In this document: positions 1 through 13,600 of the stretch, one piece after another
How positions within the stretch are numbered: the stretch's first letter is position 1
Layout of the letters: each line of letters opens with the position of its first letter
Source of the DNA: Onthophagus taurus
Taxonomy: Eukaryota; Arthropoda; Insecta; Coleoptera; Scarabaeidae
Length of the DNA stretch: 64,000 nucleotides
Direction of reading: 5' to 3'
NCBI RefSeq assembly: GCF_036711975.1
Contig: NC_091966.1
Location: 39,191,501-39,255,500 of the forward strand
Notes under the pieces: generated by a model
What the model was told of the DNA's origin: nothing
Database searches by the model: none
Seen by the model: only the letters and a program-made list of their open reading frames with translations
Translations under genes and position numbers: made by a program

Positions 1-589
1 AAAGTTCTCCAAAAAGTTATAAAGTAATCTTGTAAAGTAATAATTTTATTTCTAAAAAAACGAAAACAATTCATCCTAAAATCTATACAATTCCATATTT
101 ATATAACACTATGCACAATAGAATAAAAACAGCATCATAAAATATATTGGGATTCAAACAAAACTAAGAAACAATAGTAACAAGGTAATAAAAACTGTTA
201 CAATTATTGTACATTTCTAATTTAACACATACAAGTTTTCTATATTGTATTATTTAGAATAAAGCCGTTCTAAATTAATCAGTCTACGGTGAGAGTTAGT
301 AATCTAAGTAACAATTATTAGGATAAAAATATGTGATATTTGCACTGCAGAAAATAGTTAAAATTAGAACATGACTTTAGAATAACATTTAAAGAATTTA
401 TTTAAAAAGTTTAAAACTGTTGATATGTAAATTTAATAATTATCGTATAAATATTGATAAAATATATGATTATTTTTCAATTTGTTTTATGTTATCACAT
501 GGATTGGTAAACAGACCAATTCTTTAAATTGTAAAAAGTGAAAAAGATCTTTTTTTTAATTAATAAGGATAAATCAATTCTTCAATTAA
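1..589. other. AT-rich sequence downstream of the first gene
   Basis: No gene is visible. This is the 3' flank of the minus-strand gene ending at 590. A minus-strand AATAAA (TTTATT on the plus strand, about 398-403) could serve as its polyadenylation signal. The rest is low-complexity A/T sequence. Confidence 0.5.
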
Positions 590-1236
590 TTAACCTTTGT
601 GATTAACTGAATTAGTTATGTAATTAAACAGTCTTTTGCCCCACCAACCTTCTAAATCGAAAGGTTTAAAATTTTCTAATTGCGGTGAAGGATCTTCCTT
701 GTAATAACAAGTTTGTTTACCTGTAAAAATCGATTTTAATTTAAAATTAAAAGATTAAAGTTCAAAAGCGTTAAAAGGTTATAACCTGTTAAGCTGACGT
801 TTTCTGATGAATTAATTTCCGAATACACTGAATTCCAGGCTAAAATCAATCGCCGAAATTAAAAATAAATCAAATAAACCTAAAAATACTTACAATCGTT
901 GATAAAAAATATCAATTCTTCATGTTGAGGCGTTATAATAACCTCGTTATGACGAAAAGTTCGAGTATCGTTGTGAGTTTTCTTTGAAACATTTTGAAAA
1001 ATTGGTTTCGAGTCACTGAAAAAAATTATCTCACCATCAGAAATTTATTTGTTACTTAATACGCACTTTATAACCTCTCCAACCGCGTTAACCTTTGACT
1101 TTGTGTAGTCACGAAAACCGTCCAAATTTTGTATACCTGAAAATCTAAATTAAAAATAACCCAATTCGGTGCAATTTCGTTTACCTCTTCGTGTTGTTTT
1201 CGCCACGATCTTACTCGGTCCCTTTACATTATACAT
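590..1236 (-). CDS. Uncharacterised small protein, four exons, 124 aa
   Basis: I do not recognise this protein. Four short exons join in one open frame: 1185-1236 (ATG at 1236), 1067-1136, 894-1015 and 590-720 (TAA at 590-592). Junction phases are 1, 2 and 1. Every acceptor is a pyrimidine-rich tract ending in AG, and the donors are GTAAAC, GTGCGT and GTAAGT. The product starts MYNVKGPSKIVAKTT and is basic at the N-terminus. Its C-terminal exon holds FKPFDLEGWWGKRLF, which reads like a conserved folded segment. I see no signal peptide and no clear membrane helix. The exons are each too short to stand out as open frames, so the support is the chain of matching splice sites and phases. The basic N-terminus could be a mitochondrial targeting sequence, but that is only a guess. 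Confidence 0.62.
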
Positions 1237-3264
1237 TTCAGTGCACTATTAAAATGGTTGTGGTTGAACTCGATTACGCACGTGCTATATCGTAAAAGAT
1301 AACGAGTTAATTTTGATTTTACTCCCTACTCTGTACGACACACGAACAATTTTCAATCATTCAGTTAACTACTGAATGGTTTTTTTGGAACTTTTAAGTT
1401 TATTTGGTTGGTATTTTTTCGATACAAAAAAGGTTAATTTATATGATAAGAATTTTATAATACTTTTATTATTTATTATAGAATTAATTTGTGTCTTCAA
1501 CAATGTAATCTTAATATAACAAAGTTATTTTTCACACATTTTTTTGAATGTCGAAAAATTTAAAAATATTTGTATCTAAATTTAATAATTGAAGTTTTTA
1601 CCGCTAGATGGCGAAGCAATTCAAATTGATTTTTACAATTTTATCTAATAATTTTTATCATTAAAAATTTCCACCAAATTATATTGCGTGGTCGTATCAT
1701 TGCGATATTATTTATAATATTATTATATTATTTATATCCAAATTTGGAGGGTATTTGTATCCACGAGATGGCGCTGTATTCTAAATGTTCAAAAAGTTAA
1801 CATTATTAAAGGAAAAAAAGTTTAATTATTAATACTTATCACGCTATCAAACCAAATTGCTAAGTTTTTTGAAAATTTAAATTACATTAATAATTAAAAT
1901 AATTAATATAAAAACGCGATGCGTTTCTTTGATGCATATTTACGACTTTATGCCTTATATTTGTAGAAAATTAAATTAACAAGTAAATAGTGTACATATT
2001 TCCCTACAGAATGATACATTTACTATAAAAAAATAATAATAAATTATATGTCATTTTAATTTCATTTAGTAAGTTAATAGTAAGGAAGATAGCGCTGTAT
2101 TTTAAATTTTCAAAAAATGTACGTTATTAAAGTAAAAAAAGTTCATTATTAACCGTTTCGCGCTCTCAAACCAACTTAATAGATTAATAAGCTAAATAGC
2201 TTTAATAATTAAAATCATGCTTATTGTTAGCTTTATTATATTCATATAAAAATACGATGGATTTCATTTATGGATATTTACGACTTTATGCCTTATATTT
2301 GTAGAAAATTAAATTAATTAGTAAATAGTAGACATATTTCGCCACAGAATGATACATTTTGTGTAATAAACAATAAAAAATTATGTGTTATTTGTAATGA
2401 GGAATTTGTTGTTTAATTCTAAACTTCAGAAATTGCCTAATAGATGGCACTACCAATAAAAAATATAAAACAATAACTAATGTTCAATGTAATATTACAA
2501 AACGCACAATAAATTTATTAATAATCTTTTATGAGTAACATTATTTGTTTTTATCCAATATTCATTTTTAAGTATTGAGTAAATACGTAAGGAAAACTGA
2601 TATAGTAAAATAAACTGTGGTAAGATGGCGCTGTATTTTAAATTTTCAAAGGTTATCATTATTAAAGTAAAGAAATTTCATTATTAAACATTTCGCTCTC
2701 TTAAATCAACTTGCTAGGTTTCTTGCAAATTTTGTGTTCTTTAAATAACTAAAATTGGACTTATCTCTTTATATTTATATAAAAACGCGATGCGTTTCTT
2801 TGATGCATATTTACGATTTTATGCCTTATATTTGTAAAAAAATAAATTAATAAGTAAATAGTAGACATATTTCCCTGCAGAATGATACATAGTGTAATAA
2901 ACAATAATAAATTATGTGTTATTTATAATAAGAAATTTGTTGTTTAATTTAATACTTTAGAAATTGCCTCATAGATGGCATTGCCAATAAAAATGTCAAG
3001 AAGTATTATATAAAAAATTAGTTAATATTATTATTTAATTCTAGAAGTTGAGGCTAAGTTTATAACAAAATATACAAGAACACTTATATCGATCAAGTAT
3101 TTAACAATATAATATTGGGATAAAACCACAAGCAAGAAATTAAAAAAAAAAGTTAATAATTTTTGACATTTAAATTTGACACTCTTGTCATTTATTCCTG
3201 TCAATTATGAATTTTTTAATATTTATATACAAGGACGTTTTCTTTTTAAATATTCTTATAAAAT
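1237..3264. repeat. Intergenic region with three diverged direct repeats
   Basis: This region lies between two divergently transcribed genes. It holds three copies of a roughly 300-bp unit in the same orientation, at about 1755-2040, 2085-2370 and 2615-2900. Each starts near 'gatggcgctgtatttta' (or a close variant) and continues through a block containing 'tacgactttatgccttata' (about 1945, 2280 and 2812) and an 'atttccctacagaatgataca'-like block. A second short motif, 'gaaattgcctaatagatggc' or similar, recurs near 2430 and 2957. No coding potential was seen. The type of element is unknown. Confidence 0.65.
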
Positions 3265-4053
3265 ATGCTTCACAAGAGTAAAAGTGAATCATTATTAACA
3301 AATTCAATATCTACGGCAAGTTTAAGATGGAACGTTTTTAATAAAATTTTTACTTACTATAAAAATTTGTTATTTTTGATAGGAGAAATATCAACAAAAC
3401 GAAGATTTAAAAAAACACATCAATAAGCTGCATAAAACAATAAATACTTTGGAATGCAGTATTATACAGTCAAACGAAAATGATCGACAATTATTGATGG
3501 TTACACAACGCGATAACTTGAGAAATCAAAAATTATCATATCAACTAGATGAAGCAAGAAACGAAAATAAATTATTGTTGAGTAAGTAGTTAACAAACAC
3601 TATTATTTATGGTATACTTATCGTAATTATTAGATGCTCTTCAATTAAACAAAGATAATAATAAAGATCCTTCAAAATCACGCACTCAAGTGGATTTCAC
3701 ATCTTATTCAACAGTAAGTTTGGTTCATCTTCAATATAAGTATGTTTGTGTATCTTTATAAACTAAATTTGCTACTTATTCCATAAATACTTTAAAGATA
3801 CGAAGAATTATCGTCGAGTCACGAAGGTTTATTGAAAGTGCTCGATTCAAAAGTGAAGGAATGCCAAAAATGTTATCGTGAAAATGAAGAATTAAGGGAT
3901 GAAATTCAAAATCTTAAAATGCAAATTGCAGAAAATATAAGAACGATTAAAACATTATGTGATAAATATATGAAATTAAAAGGGCGCAAAGATTTGAAAG
4001 TAAATATAGGAAAATCTCGATATAACGGATTAATATGGGGAAGGAAATTTTGA
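3265..4053 (+). CDS. Coiled-coil protein, four exons, 203 aa
   Basis: The exons are 3265-3315, 3383-3581, 3634-3739 and 3798-4053 (TGA), joining in phases 0, 1 and 2. The last three introns' acceptors are standard and two donors are GTAAGT and GTATGT. The first intron would use a GC donor (ACG|gcaagt), so the 17-residue first exon is the least certain part. An alternative donor GTAAGT at 3714 would throw the last exon out of frame, which favours the GTATGT donor at 3740. The product is almost entirely heptad-rich and charged (e.g. YEELSSSHEGLLKVLDSK, CYRENEELRDEIQNLKMQI), so a coiled coil is predicted. No family was recognised. A polyadenylation signal AATAAA lies at 4156-4161. Insect proteins of this shape are often centrosomal, ciliary or sperm proteins, but nothing here proves that. 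Confidence 0.7.
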
Positions 4054-4649
4054 ATTTGCACTTTAAATTGTTTGAATGAATAATTTTAATGCACACAAAT
4101 TCGAACAATTATTCACACTGGTGTGTTTTGTATTAGTTAGTTCTTCTTCTAGTTTAATAAAAATATTTAACAATCTACCGTTGAATAACAACTAAAACTA
4201 GAACTAACACTAATATTAGGACTAAAAAGTTTCGGATTTAGACGTACATCTTCAGACGCATGGCTATACCTGAATGTTTGTTCGTTATATCCGAAATCCA
4301 TACTAACGAAGTTCGTTATATCGAGGTTTAACTTATTTCAAAATGAAATTAAACGGTAATAGATTTTTTTTAAGATTTCTAGTTTGAGATATGAAAGGGA
4401 TACTTTAAAAATGGTGCACAGTCGTCTCGTTAATTTGCTTAATCAGAAATATTAAGAAGATTTAAGGATTTTTTTTAAGAAGTAGTAATGTGGAAACAAG
4501 ACATACGTTTTATTAAACCAGAAATTATTTTTTTAAGTACAATATTTAATTGGTACAATGTGTGCTGTCGTAACAAATTCTTAACAGTATATGAAAATAT
4601 CTATCACAGTCTGATTACGTTCTGATGAGATCTCTATCATTTAAGGTAC
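4054..4649. other. Intergenic space between convergent genes, with a CTAGTTCTAG-type repeat fragment
   Basis: This is the 3' flank of both neighbouring genes, which converge here. At about 4188-4262 lies a fragment of the 'aactagaactaacactaat' and 'aaagtttcggatttag' repeat that recurs at 14755-15385 and 42421-42490. The remainder is AT-rich with no coding signal. Confidence 0.5.
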
Positions 4650-7600
4650 CTAAAAGTTAAAAGTGATTTTTTTTTTAATTATAAATTGTTTAATAACAAA
4701 CTTTGCCGCCCAGTCAGTTCGTCCATGATTACTACCAGCTAAACTAAAACTTCCTATTTTTTGTTTTCCAGGTGGAATTGTTTGTAAACCTAAACTTTCA
4801 TTGAATAAACTTGTAATATCCAAATCACCTAAAAAGAAATTTTTATATTTCCCAAATCACCTTAAATTTTAAAATTTAATAAACCTGATCTTTTACTAAA
4901 CAACCCACTATTTTTTCTGCTATCACCACCATCGAGGAAATTAACATTACTCCCTCTTTTAATACTAGGCTGACCGGCAATGTATCTCGACACGCTAAGA
5001 TATTGATTTCTGGCGGTTCCAGCACTCGCTTTTGCTAAAGGTTCCAGTATATCTTGGAGATTATATTGACTCAAATTAACCTTGTTTTCCTTTACTTTCT
5101 CCGATTCTTTAATTTTATTCCTAAAAATTTTTTGTATTTTTGAATAAATCAAATTAAAACAAAACAAAATTTGATTACTTACCCTAGAATATCAGCAAAA
5201 TTATCTTCTTCAGCTTCAAAATCATTTTTACCCCACGATATCCTTTTAACGAACTTTTTGGCGCTATTAGCATTATTAAAACCAATATTGGAATTGTATA
5301 ATTTATTCGAATAATCCATTTGTCCAAAACTGTAAATAATAGGGGCGACTGCTTGTACCGGTTGATTTCTTGTAGCTGGCTTAATTAACGGTTGTACTTG
5401 AATATGAATTTTTGATTCTTGCTGAGATGATTGATAAGCGTTTTTTGTGTTTTCTTGCAAAGAAATTTGGTTGAGAAGGGATTGATTTTGATTTTGTAAG
5501 TTTTGAACGTTTTGGACGTTTTGATTTTCGATTTGTTGTTTCTGATCGGATGTAGAAATCGTTCCGTTTTGTTGCAGGGCTGCGAAAGTTGTGAAATTTT
5601 TAGCAGAGGGTTGATGAATAATTCCATTTTGACGTTGAATACTGTAAGCACTATTAGCGTATTGTTGACCAATCTAAAATTTTAAATGTTTATTATTAAA
5701 ATGGTTGAAATGTTTTAATTTACTTGAAAATATGAATGTTTTAAGGCAGCTTGAGCTGTTGGTCTTCCAGCCGAATTCCAATCTAACAAAACTTCAATTA
5801 ATTTAATTCCAATTGTACTGGCTTGAGGAACAACAGCGCTTAATGGAGTACTTGTAAAATAAGGAAATTTAAATCCAACAGCACCAGCAAGTTGATAACC
5901 TTCCAACCAATTCTTCTATTAATCCAAAAAAATTATTACTCAATTTTGCATTATTTTTTATTTCAAGAAATTTATAGATTATGTTGATAACACTGATTTT
6001 ACAAAAGATAAATAAAGAACTTTTAAAGCCCACAGGGTTTAGAGCTTTCAACTAATAATCCGTTACACTACTTTAGCTATATCTAGCTGTATTTATTATT
6101 ATTATGTCGATATCCCTACGTTGATCTAGATCAGTGGTGTCCATAACGTCGATCGCAAAGCAGTTTTGAGTCGATTGCCAAGAAAATCATGAATCTGAAA
6201 TATCTAATATCTGGGGCTCAGAGCAAAAAAAAGAAAGGTTACGTTAAACCCTTCGGTCGATCTTGGCAAGACATTTACAAGCTGTAAATCGATTAAACGT
6301 CAAAATTGTTGATTTTCGAAAATTAACTCAATCATAACTCAATAACTAAAAGCGATGGAGAAAAACTTTTTATACATAAAACGTTAGTAATGGGCCATAA
6401 AGACTAGATCGCAAGATCGCAAGCTCTAAATCGATTAAACATTAAATTTGTTGATTTTCGAAAATTAACTCAATCCTAACTCAAAAACTAAAAGCGATGG
6501 AGAAAAACTTTTTATACATAAAACCTTAGTAATGGGCCATAAAGACTAAATTCATAACAAGATTGAACCCAATTATTACCATTTTTTATTTATAAGCTCT
6601 AAATCGATTAAACATTAAAATTGTTGATTTTCGAAAATTAACTCAATCATAACTCAAAAACTAAAAGCGATGGGGAAATACTTTTTATACATAAAACCTT
6701 AGTAATGGGCCATAAAGACTAAATCTATAAGAAGATTGAACCCAATTATTACTATTTTTTATTTATAAGCTCTAAATCGATTAAACATCAAAATTGTTGA
6801 TTTTCGAAAATTACCTCAATCCTAACTCAAAAACTAAAAGCGATGGAGAAAAACTTTTTATACATAAAACCTTAGTAATGGGCCATAAAAACTAGATCCA
6901 TAAAAAGATTGAACCCAATTATTACCATTTTTTATTTATAAGCTCTAAACCGATTAAACATCAAAATTGTTGATTTTCAAAAATTAACTCAATCGTAACT
7001 CAAAAACTAAAAGCGATGAAGAAAAACTTTTTATACATAAAACGTTAATAATGGGCCATAAAGACTAGATCCATAAAAAGATTGAACCCAATTATTACCA
7101 TTTTTTATTTATAAGCTCTAAACCGATTAAACATCAAAATTGTTGATTTTCAAAAATTAACTCAATCGTAACTCAAAAACTAAAAGCGATGAAGAAAAAC
7201 TTTTTATACATAAAACGTTAGTAATGGGCCATAAAGACTAGATCCATAAAAAGATTGAACCCAATTATTACCATTTTTTATTTATAAGTTCTAAACCGAT
7301 TAAACATCAAAATTGTTGATTTTCGAAAATTAACTCAATCGTAACTCAAAAACTAAAAGCGATAAAGAAAAACTTTTTGTACATAAAACCTCAGTAATGG
7401 ACCATAAAGAGTAGATCCATAAAAAGATTGAACCCAATTATTACCATTTTTTATTTATAAGCTCTAAATCGATTAAACATTAAAATTGTTGATTTTCGAA
7501 AATTAACTCAATCATAACTCATAAACTAAAAGCGATGGGGAAATACTTTTTATACATAAAACCTTAGTAATGGACCATAAAGACTAGATCCACAAAAAGA

Positions 7601-10600
7601 TTGAACCCAATTATTACCATTTTTTATTTATAAGCTCTAAATCGATTAAACATTAAAATTGTTGATTTTCGAAAATTAACTCAATCATAACTCATAAACT
7701 AAAAGCGATGGGGAAATACTTTTTATACATAAAACCTTAGTAATGGGCCATAAAGACTAGATCCATAACAAGATTGAAACCAATTATTACCATTTTTTAT
7801 TTATAAGCTATAAATCGATTAAACATTAAAATTGTTGATTTTCAAAAATTAACTCAATCATAACTCATAAACTAAAAGCGATGGGGAAATATTTTTTATA
7901 CATAAAACCTTAGTAATGGACCATAAAGACTCGATCCATAAAAAGATTGAACCCAATTATTACAATTTTTTATTTATAAGCTCTAAACCGATTAAACATC
8001 AAAATTGTTGATTTTCAAAAATTAACTCAATCGTAACTCAAAAACTAAAAGCGATGAAGAAAAACTTTTTATACATAAAACGTTAATAATGGGCCATAAA
8101 GACTAGATCCATAAAAAGATTGAACCCAATTATTACCATTTTTTATTTATAAGCTCTAAACCGATTAAACATCAAAATTGTTGATTTTCAAAAATTAACT
8201 CAATCGTAACTCAAAAACTAAAAGCGATGAAGAAAAACTTTTTATACATAAAACGTTAGTAATGGGCCATAAAGACTAGATCCATAAAAAGATTGAACCC
8301 AATTATTACCATTTTTTATTTATAAGTTCTAAACCGATTAAACATCAAAATTGTTGATTTTCGAAAATTAACTCAATCGTAACTCAAAAACTAAAAGCGA
8401 TAAAGAAAAACTTTTTGTACATAAAACCTCAGTAATGGACCATAAAGAGTAGATCCATAAAAAGATTGAACCCAATTATTACCATTTTTTATTTATAAGC
8501 TCTAAATCGATTAAACATTAAAATTGTTGATTTTCGAAAATTAACTCAATCATAACTCATAAACTAAAAGCGATGGGGAAATACTTTTTATACATAAAAC
8601 CTTAGTAATGGACCATAAAGACTAGATCCACAAAAAGATTGAACCCAATTATTACCATTTTTTATTTATAAGCTCTAAATCGATTAAACATTAAAATTGT
8701 TGATTTTCGAAAATTAACTCAATCATAACTCATAAACTAAAAGCGATGGGGAAATACTTTTTATACATAAAACCTTAGTAATGGGCCATAAAGACTAGAT
8801 CCATAACAAGATTGAAACCAATTATTACCATTTTTTATTTATAAGCTCTAAATCGATTAAACATTAAAATTGTTGATTTTCAAAAATTAACTCAATCATA
8901 ACTCATAAACTAAAAGCGATGGGGAAATATTTTTTATACATAAAACCTTAGTAATGGACCATAAAGACTCGATCCATAAAAAGATTGAACCCAATTATTA
9001 CCATTTTTTATTTATAAGCTCTAAACCGATTAAACATCAAAATTGTTGATTTTCAAAAATTAACTCAATCGTAACTCAAAAACTAAAAGCGATGAAGAAA
9101 AACTTTTTAGACATAAAAAGTTAGTAATGGGCCATAAAGACTAGATCCATAAAAAGATTGAACCCAATTATTACCATCTTTTATTTATAAGCTCTAAACC
9201 GATTAAACATCAAAATTGTTGATTTTCGAAAATTAACTCAATCGTAACTCAAAAACTAAAAGCGATAAAGAAAAACTTTTTATACATAAAACCTCAGTAA
9301 TGGACCATAAAGAGTAGATCCATAAAAAGATTGAACCCAATTATTACCATTTTTTATTTATAAGCTCTAAATCGATTAAACATCAAAATTGTTGATTTTC
9401 GAAAATTAACTCAATCCTAACTCAAAAACTAAAAGCGATAGGGAAATATTTTTTATACATAAAACCTTAGTAATGGACCATAAAGACTAGATCCATAACA
9501 AGATTGAACCCAATTATTACTATTTGTTATTTATAAGCTCTAAATCGATTAAACATCAAAATTGTTGATTTTCGAAAATTAACTCAATGATAACTCAAAA
9601 ACTAAAAGCGATGGGGAAATACTTTTTATACATAAAACCTTACTAATGGGCCATAAAGACTAAATCCATAACAAGATTGAACCCAATTATTACCATTTTT
9701 TATTTATAAGGTCTAAATCGATTAAATATCACAATTGTTGATTTTACAAAATTAACTCAATTATAAGGAAGGTTACTTTAAACCCTTCGGTCGATCTTGG
9801 CAAGAAATTTATATAAAAAGTCGATGTTGATCAAAAATTAGTGGACAACACTGATCTAGATTATGAAGGGTAGAATACAGAAGGAAGAAGAATAAGTATT
9901 TTATATTTGTAAATCAGAAATAAAATCCATGGGACAGAAAGTTTTAAGAACAGAAAGCCGAAGAAAGAAGAAAGTATAAAATACAACAAGAGTTCGAACT
10001 CCAAAACCTAACCGGATGTAAATCATAACAATAATAATAATAAAATAACCAAACTTTACGAAATTTGATAGAAAGTACAGTTAGCTAAATTACCAACTTT
10101 TATATGACATTTAAAATGTCACGGGAATTTGTTGAACTATATTACTACAAAAAAATATTTAATTTCATGTTTCCTGAAAACTATTCGATTTACACATTTT
10201 ATACCATCCTGTAATTAACATTTTTATCCTATTTATTTATTGTCTGAGCTTTATTTCTAATTTTCATTTCATTGATATATGAAGGAATCTGTAAAGATAA
10301 GGTTGTCACTTTTGACGTTTGTTGTAAACCTTAAATTTTAAACCTTAAACAACGTGATGCCTTATTGTGCAACAAAGTTTACTTTAAATCAGAGTTATCA
10401 ACATAAATTGTAAGTTAATTTTTTGTTACTTTATCTGGGGTTCCTAAAATTTGGCATATTTTATAAAGTTGATCGGTTTCGGTTGTACCGGGAAATAACG
10501 GCCTATAAGTATAAACTTCAGCCGCGATACAACCGACGGCCCAAAGATCGATTGGACTTGTATAAGTTGTTGAGTGTAACAGAACTTCCGGTGCTCGATA

Positions 10601-13600
10601 CCATCTCGTTGACACGTAATCCGTATAAGGAGGTCGCGATCTTATTTCTCGAACCAAACCAAAATCGGCTATTTTTACCAATTCCGGTCCTGAACAAAGA
10701 ATATTTTCCGGTTTTAAGTCTCTATGAAAGAAACCATGTCTATGGATAAATGCTAAACCTTGCAGTATCTAAAAAATAATCGCAAAAAAGTATAAAATTA
10801 ATATTTCGTTATCAAACAAATTAGTTTTAATCTATTCTTTAACCTTGGTGTTAATGTAAATATCCATATTTATAACATCTAATTTATTATGGAAATTAAC
10901 ATTTTTAAAACAAAGCGTTTTAAGTATACATTTTCTTCGTGAGGTAAATTATTTTTTTCTTCCCCAACACGAAAGAAAATAAAAAAATGCATTAGTAATG
11001 CATGAACTTGGATAACACAACCCATTTTATTCTTACAATATGGATTTATTGTTTTCCACCATTTATTTATACGTTCCAATGCATACAAGTTATCATTAAA
11101 AGTTTTGATCCTTAAGGAAATATTTCCCGTATTTGCTCGATTTAAATAATTTACTAATAAACGCCAATCATTGGATATCAATACTATTGCACTACTTTGA
11201 TACAATCGTGTTCTAATTAAATATGAAATATACAGATGGTAACATGTAATCGAAACCACCTAAAATGTTATCGATCCCAGTTCTAAATATTAATTGCAAG
11301 TTAAAATGATATTACCGGGAAATTGGTATATTAAAAAATCATAATCATGAATTATTTAGGCCAGATTTTGACCTATTTCAAAAAATTACGTGTAACATGG
11401 TCTGTATACAAATTTATTAAACGCACGAAAATTGAATATCTGTTCGTTGTAGATGAGGAAATCGATAATTTCATTTTGTATGCACTCGGTATCGCATTCA
11501 ATATCAAATTAGACCACAAATTGGTTTGTGTTTTGGAAAAATAAAAAACTATTGATTCCGAAGAAATAAGAACTCACCTGAAATAGCATGTTTCTAACGG
11601 TGGCTTCTGGAAATGGTACACGGCGATCCTTTATTAATTGATAAAGATTTTCTTGCATATATTCGAACACAAAATATAAAACATCATTTTCTCTAATCAC
11701 CTCTTTCAGTTTAACAACGTTGGTGTGGTGTAGTTTTTTTAACGACTGAAACAAATCAATAAGTTTTATTAAATAACAGCTACAGCTGATTTCGATGAAA
11801 AGCTGGTGTTAATTGATCTTGTGAATTTTCTGGCAAAGGATGGGTTGTTTGCTAAGCAGCTTTTGTGGAAAATTTCATTGGAGATCTCACCCACTACATA
11901 GTGGACTAGTTTTAGTAAAAACACAGAACTCTCAAAAGTCAAAAGTAAAAAAAGAAAATATAACGATGATTATTATTTATTATTTAATATTTAAATTCGG
12001 TGCGACACTTCGACGGGCACGACTAAAAGTACAAAATATTTGATTAATATTTAAAATTACACAGTTAATTATGTATATAAATACCGCCAAAAAGATGAAA
12101 AATACAATAAAACTTTGCAATAAAAGCAAATGGCGACAACGACACAAACATTCGTAAGAAAACGAGTACTCACACCGCACTCATAAATCTTGACGCATTT
12201 ATCTCTAAAAACAAAAAGGTTTAATTTTGACATATTTGTCAACTTTATAAAAACTTTTAATTTTGACATATTTATCAACTTCATAAAAAATCCTTTAAAA
12301 TGAGTCCAAACTCGACATATTTAACTTTAATATTAATGGAAATACAATCATTTCCGGTTTGAAACGTCAACGTCAATTTTGACATATTTATCATCTTCAT
12401 TAAAAAACCTTTAAAATGAGTCCAAAGATGACGCACTTATCTCAAAAAACAAAAAAGTTAGAATAAAAAACATTAAACCCGAAGTTAGCAACAATGAAGA
12501 TAGCAATTTAATTTTTAAATATTAATACCAACCTTAACTTTTTATTTTTTTTATTATATTTTTGTTTTTGTGATAAATATTAAGACATTTTATAAAAATT
12601 AAGAATCTGTCAAAATGACATTGACATTTCAAACCGGAAGTTGCTTATATCTCGAGTAATATTGGAATTAAACGTATCATGTTTGGACTCATTTTAAATG
12701 ATTTTTCATGACGATTACAAATATGTCAAAATTGACGTTGACATTTTTGACCGGAAGTTGACAATAACTTCATTAATATTGAAGATAAATATGTCGTGTT
12801 TGTACTCATTTTAAAGGATTTTTAATGAAGATTACAAATATGTCAAAATTGAGGTTGACATTTTAAACCTGAAGTTAGTTATCATGTAATAGAACTTTTA
12901 TAACTGAAGTTAATCTAGTGTTAATCACTTTTCCGCACTTTCTATTTATTTTTAACGTGTATTTTGGATCATTTCACATGCCACATGATGATTCTTGAAT
13001 TTTTCCCAAGTTTCTTTATATTTCTTTTATTAAAAAAGAGCGTTCTTAAATTTTAACCTCTAAATTTGTAACACTTTGTCATTAATTTACAACTTTTTAA
13101 ACTTTAATTTTGTAAATTACTAACTAATAATCTGATTTCTACTTTGATAACTGATTTTAACAAAACAAAAAGAAATATTAAGAAACTTGTTTGTAAAATG
13201 AATAAGATGGGAGATGTTAATCTATTCGTAGAGTCTCTGAAGATGGCCAAGGGTCGAAACTGGTTAGACTTAAATTCTATATAAAATAGAAACCAGTTTA
13301 AAAGTACAAAATCAAACTGTAAATTATTTTCTTCAAAAATTTTTACACAAATCGTCATCATTTTGTCTCTAGTTTTAGTGATTAAATTTTTGCAACGACA
13401 TACAGAAACAGCCTGTATAATCGTAAAACGTAACGGCTTCTGTGCTTGAACAATTTTCAATAGTTGAGCCTGTCTATTCTGAGAAGTCTTATATTTTTAG
13501 AGATATGAAAACGAAAATCCCGTTTTTCTCAACATTATTCATTTGTGGCTTAGTCAAGTGATGCATAACGCGGTCCAATTACAAGTGGCTTCTCAATACG

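Noticed and set aside
6290-9765. CRISPR-like regular repeat
   Set aside because: Whole units repeat without distinct spacers and the genome is eukaryotic, so it is a satellite array.
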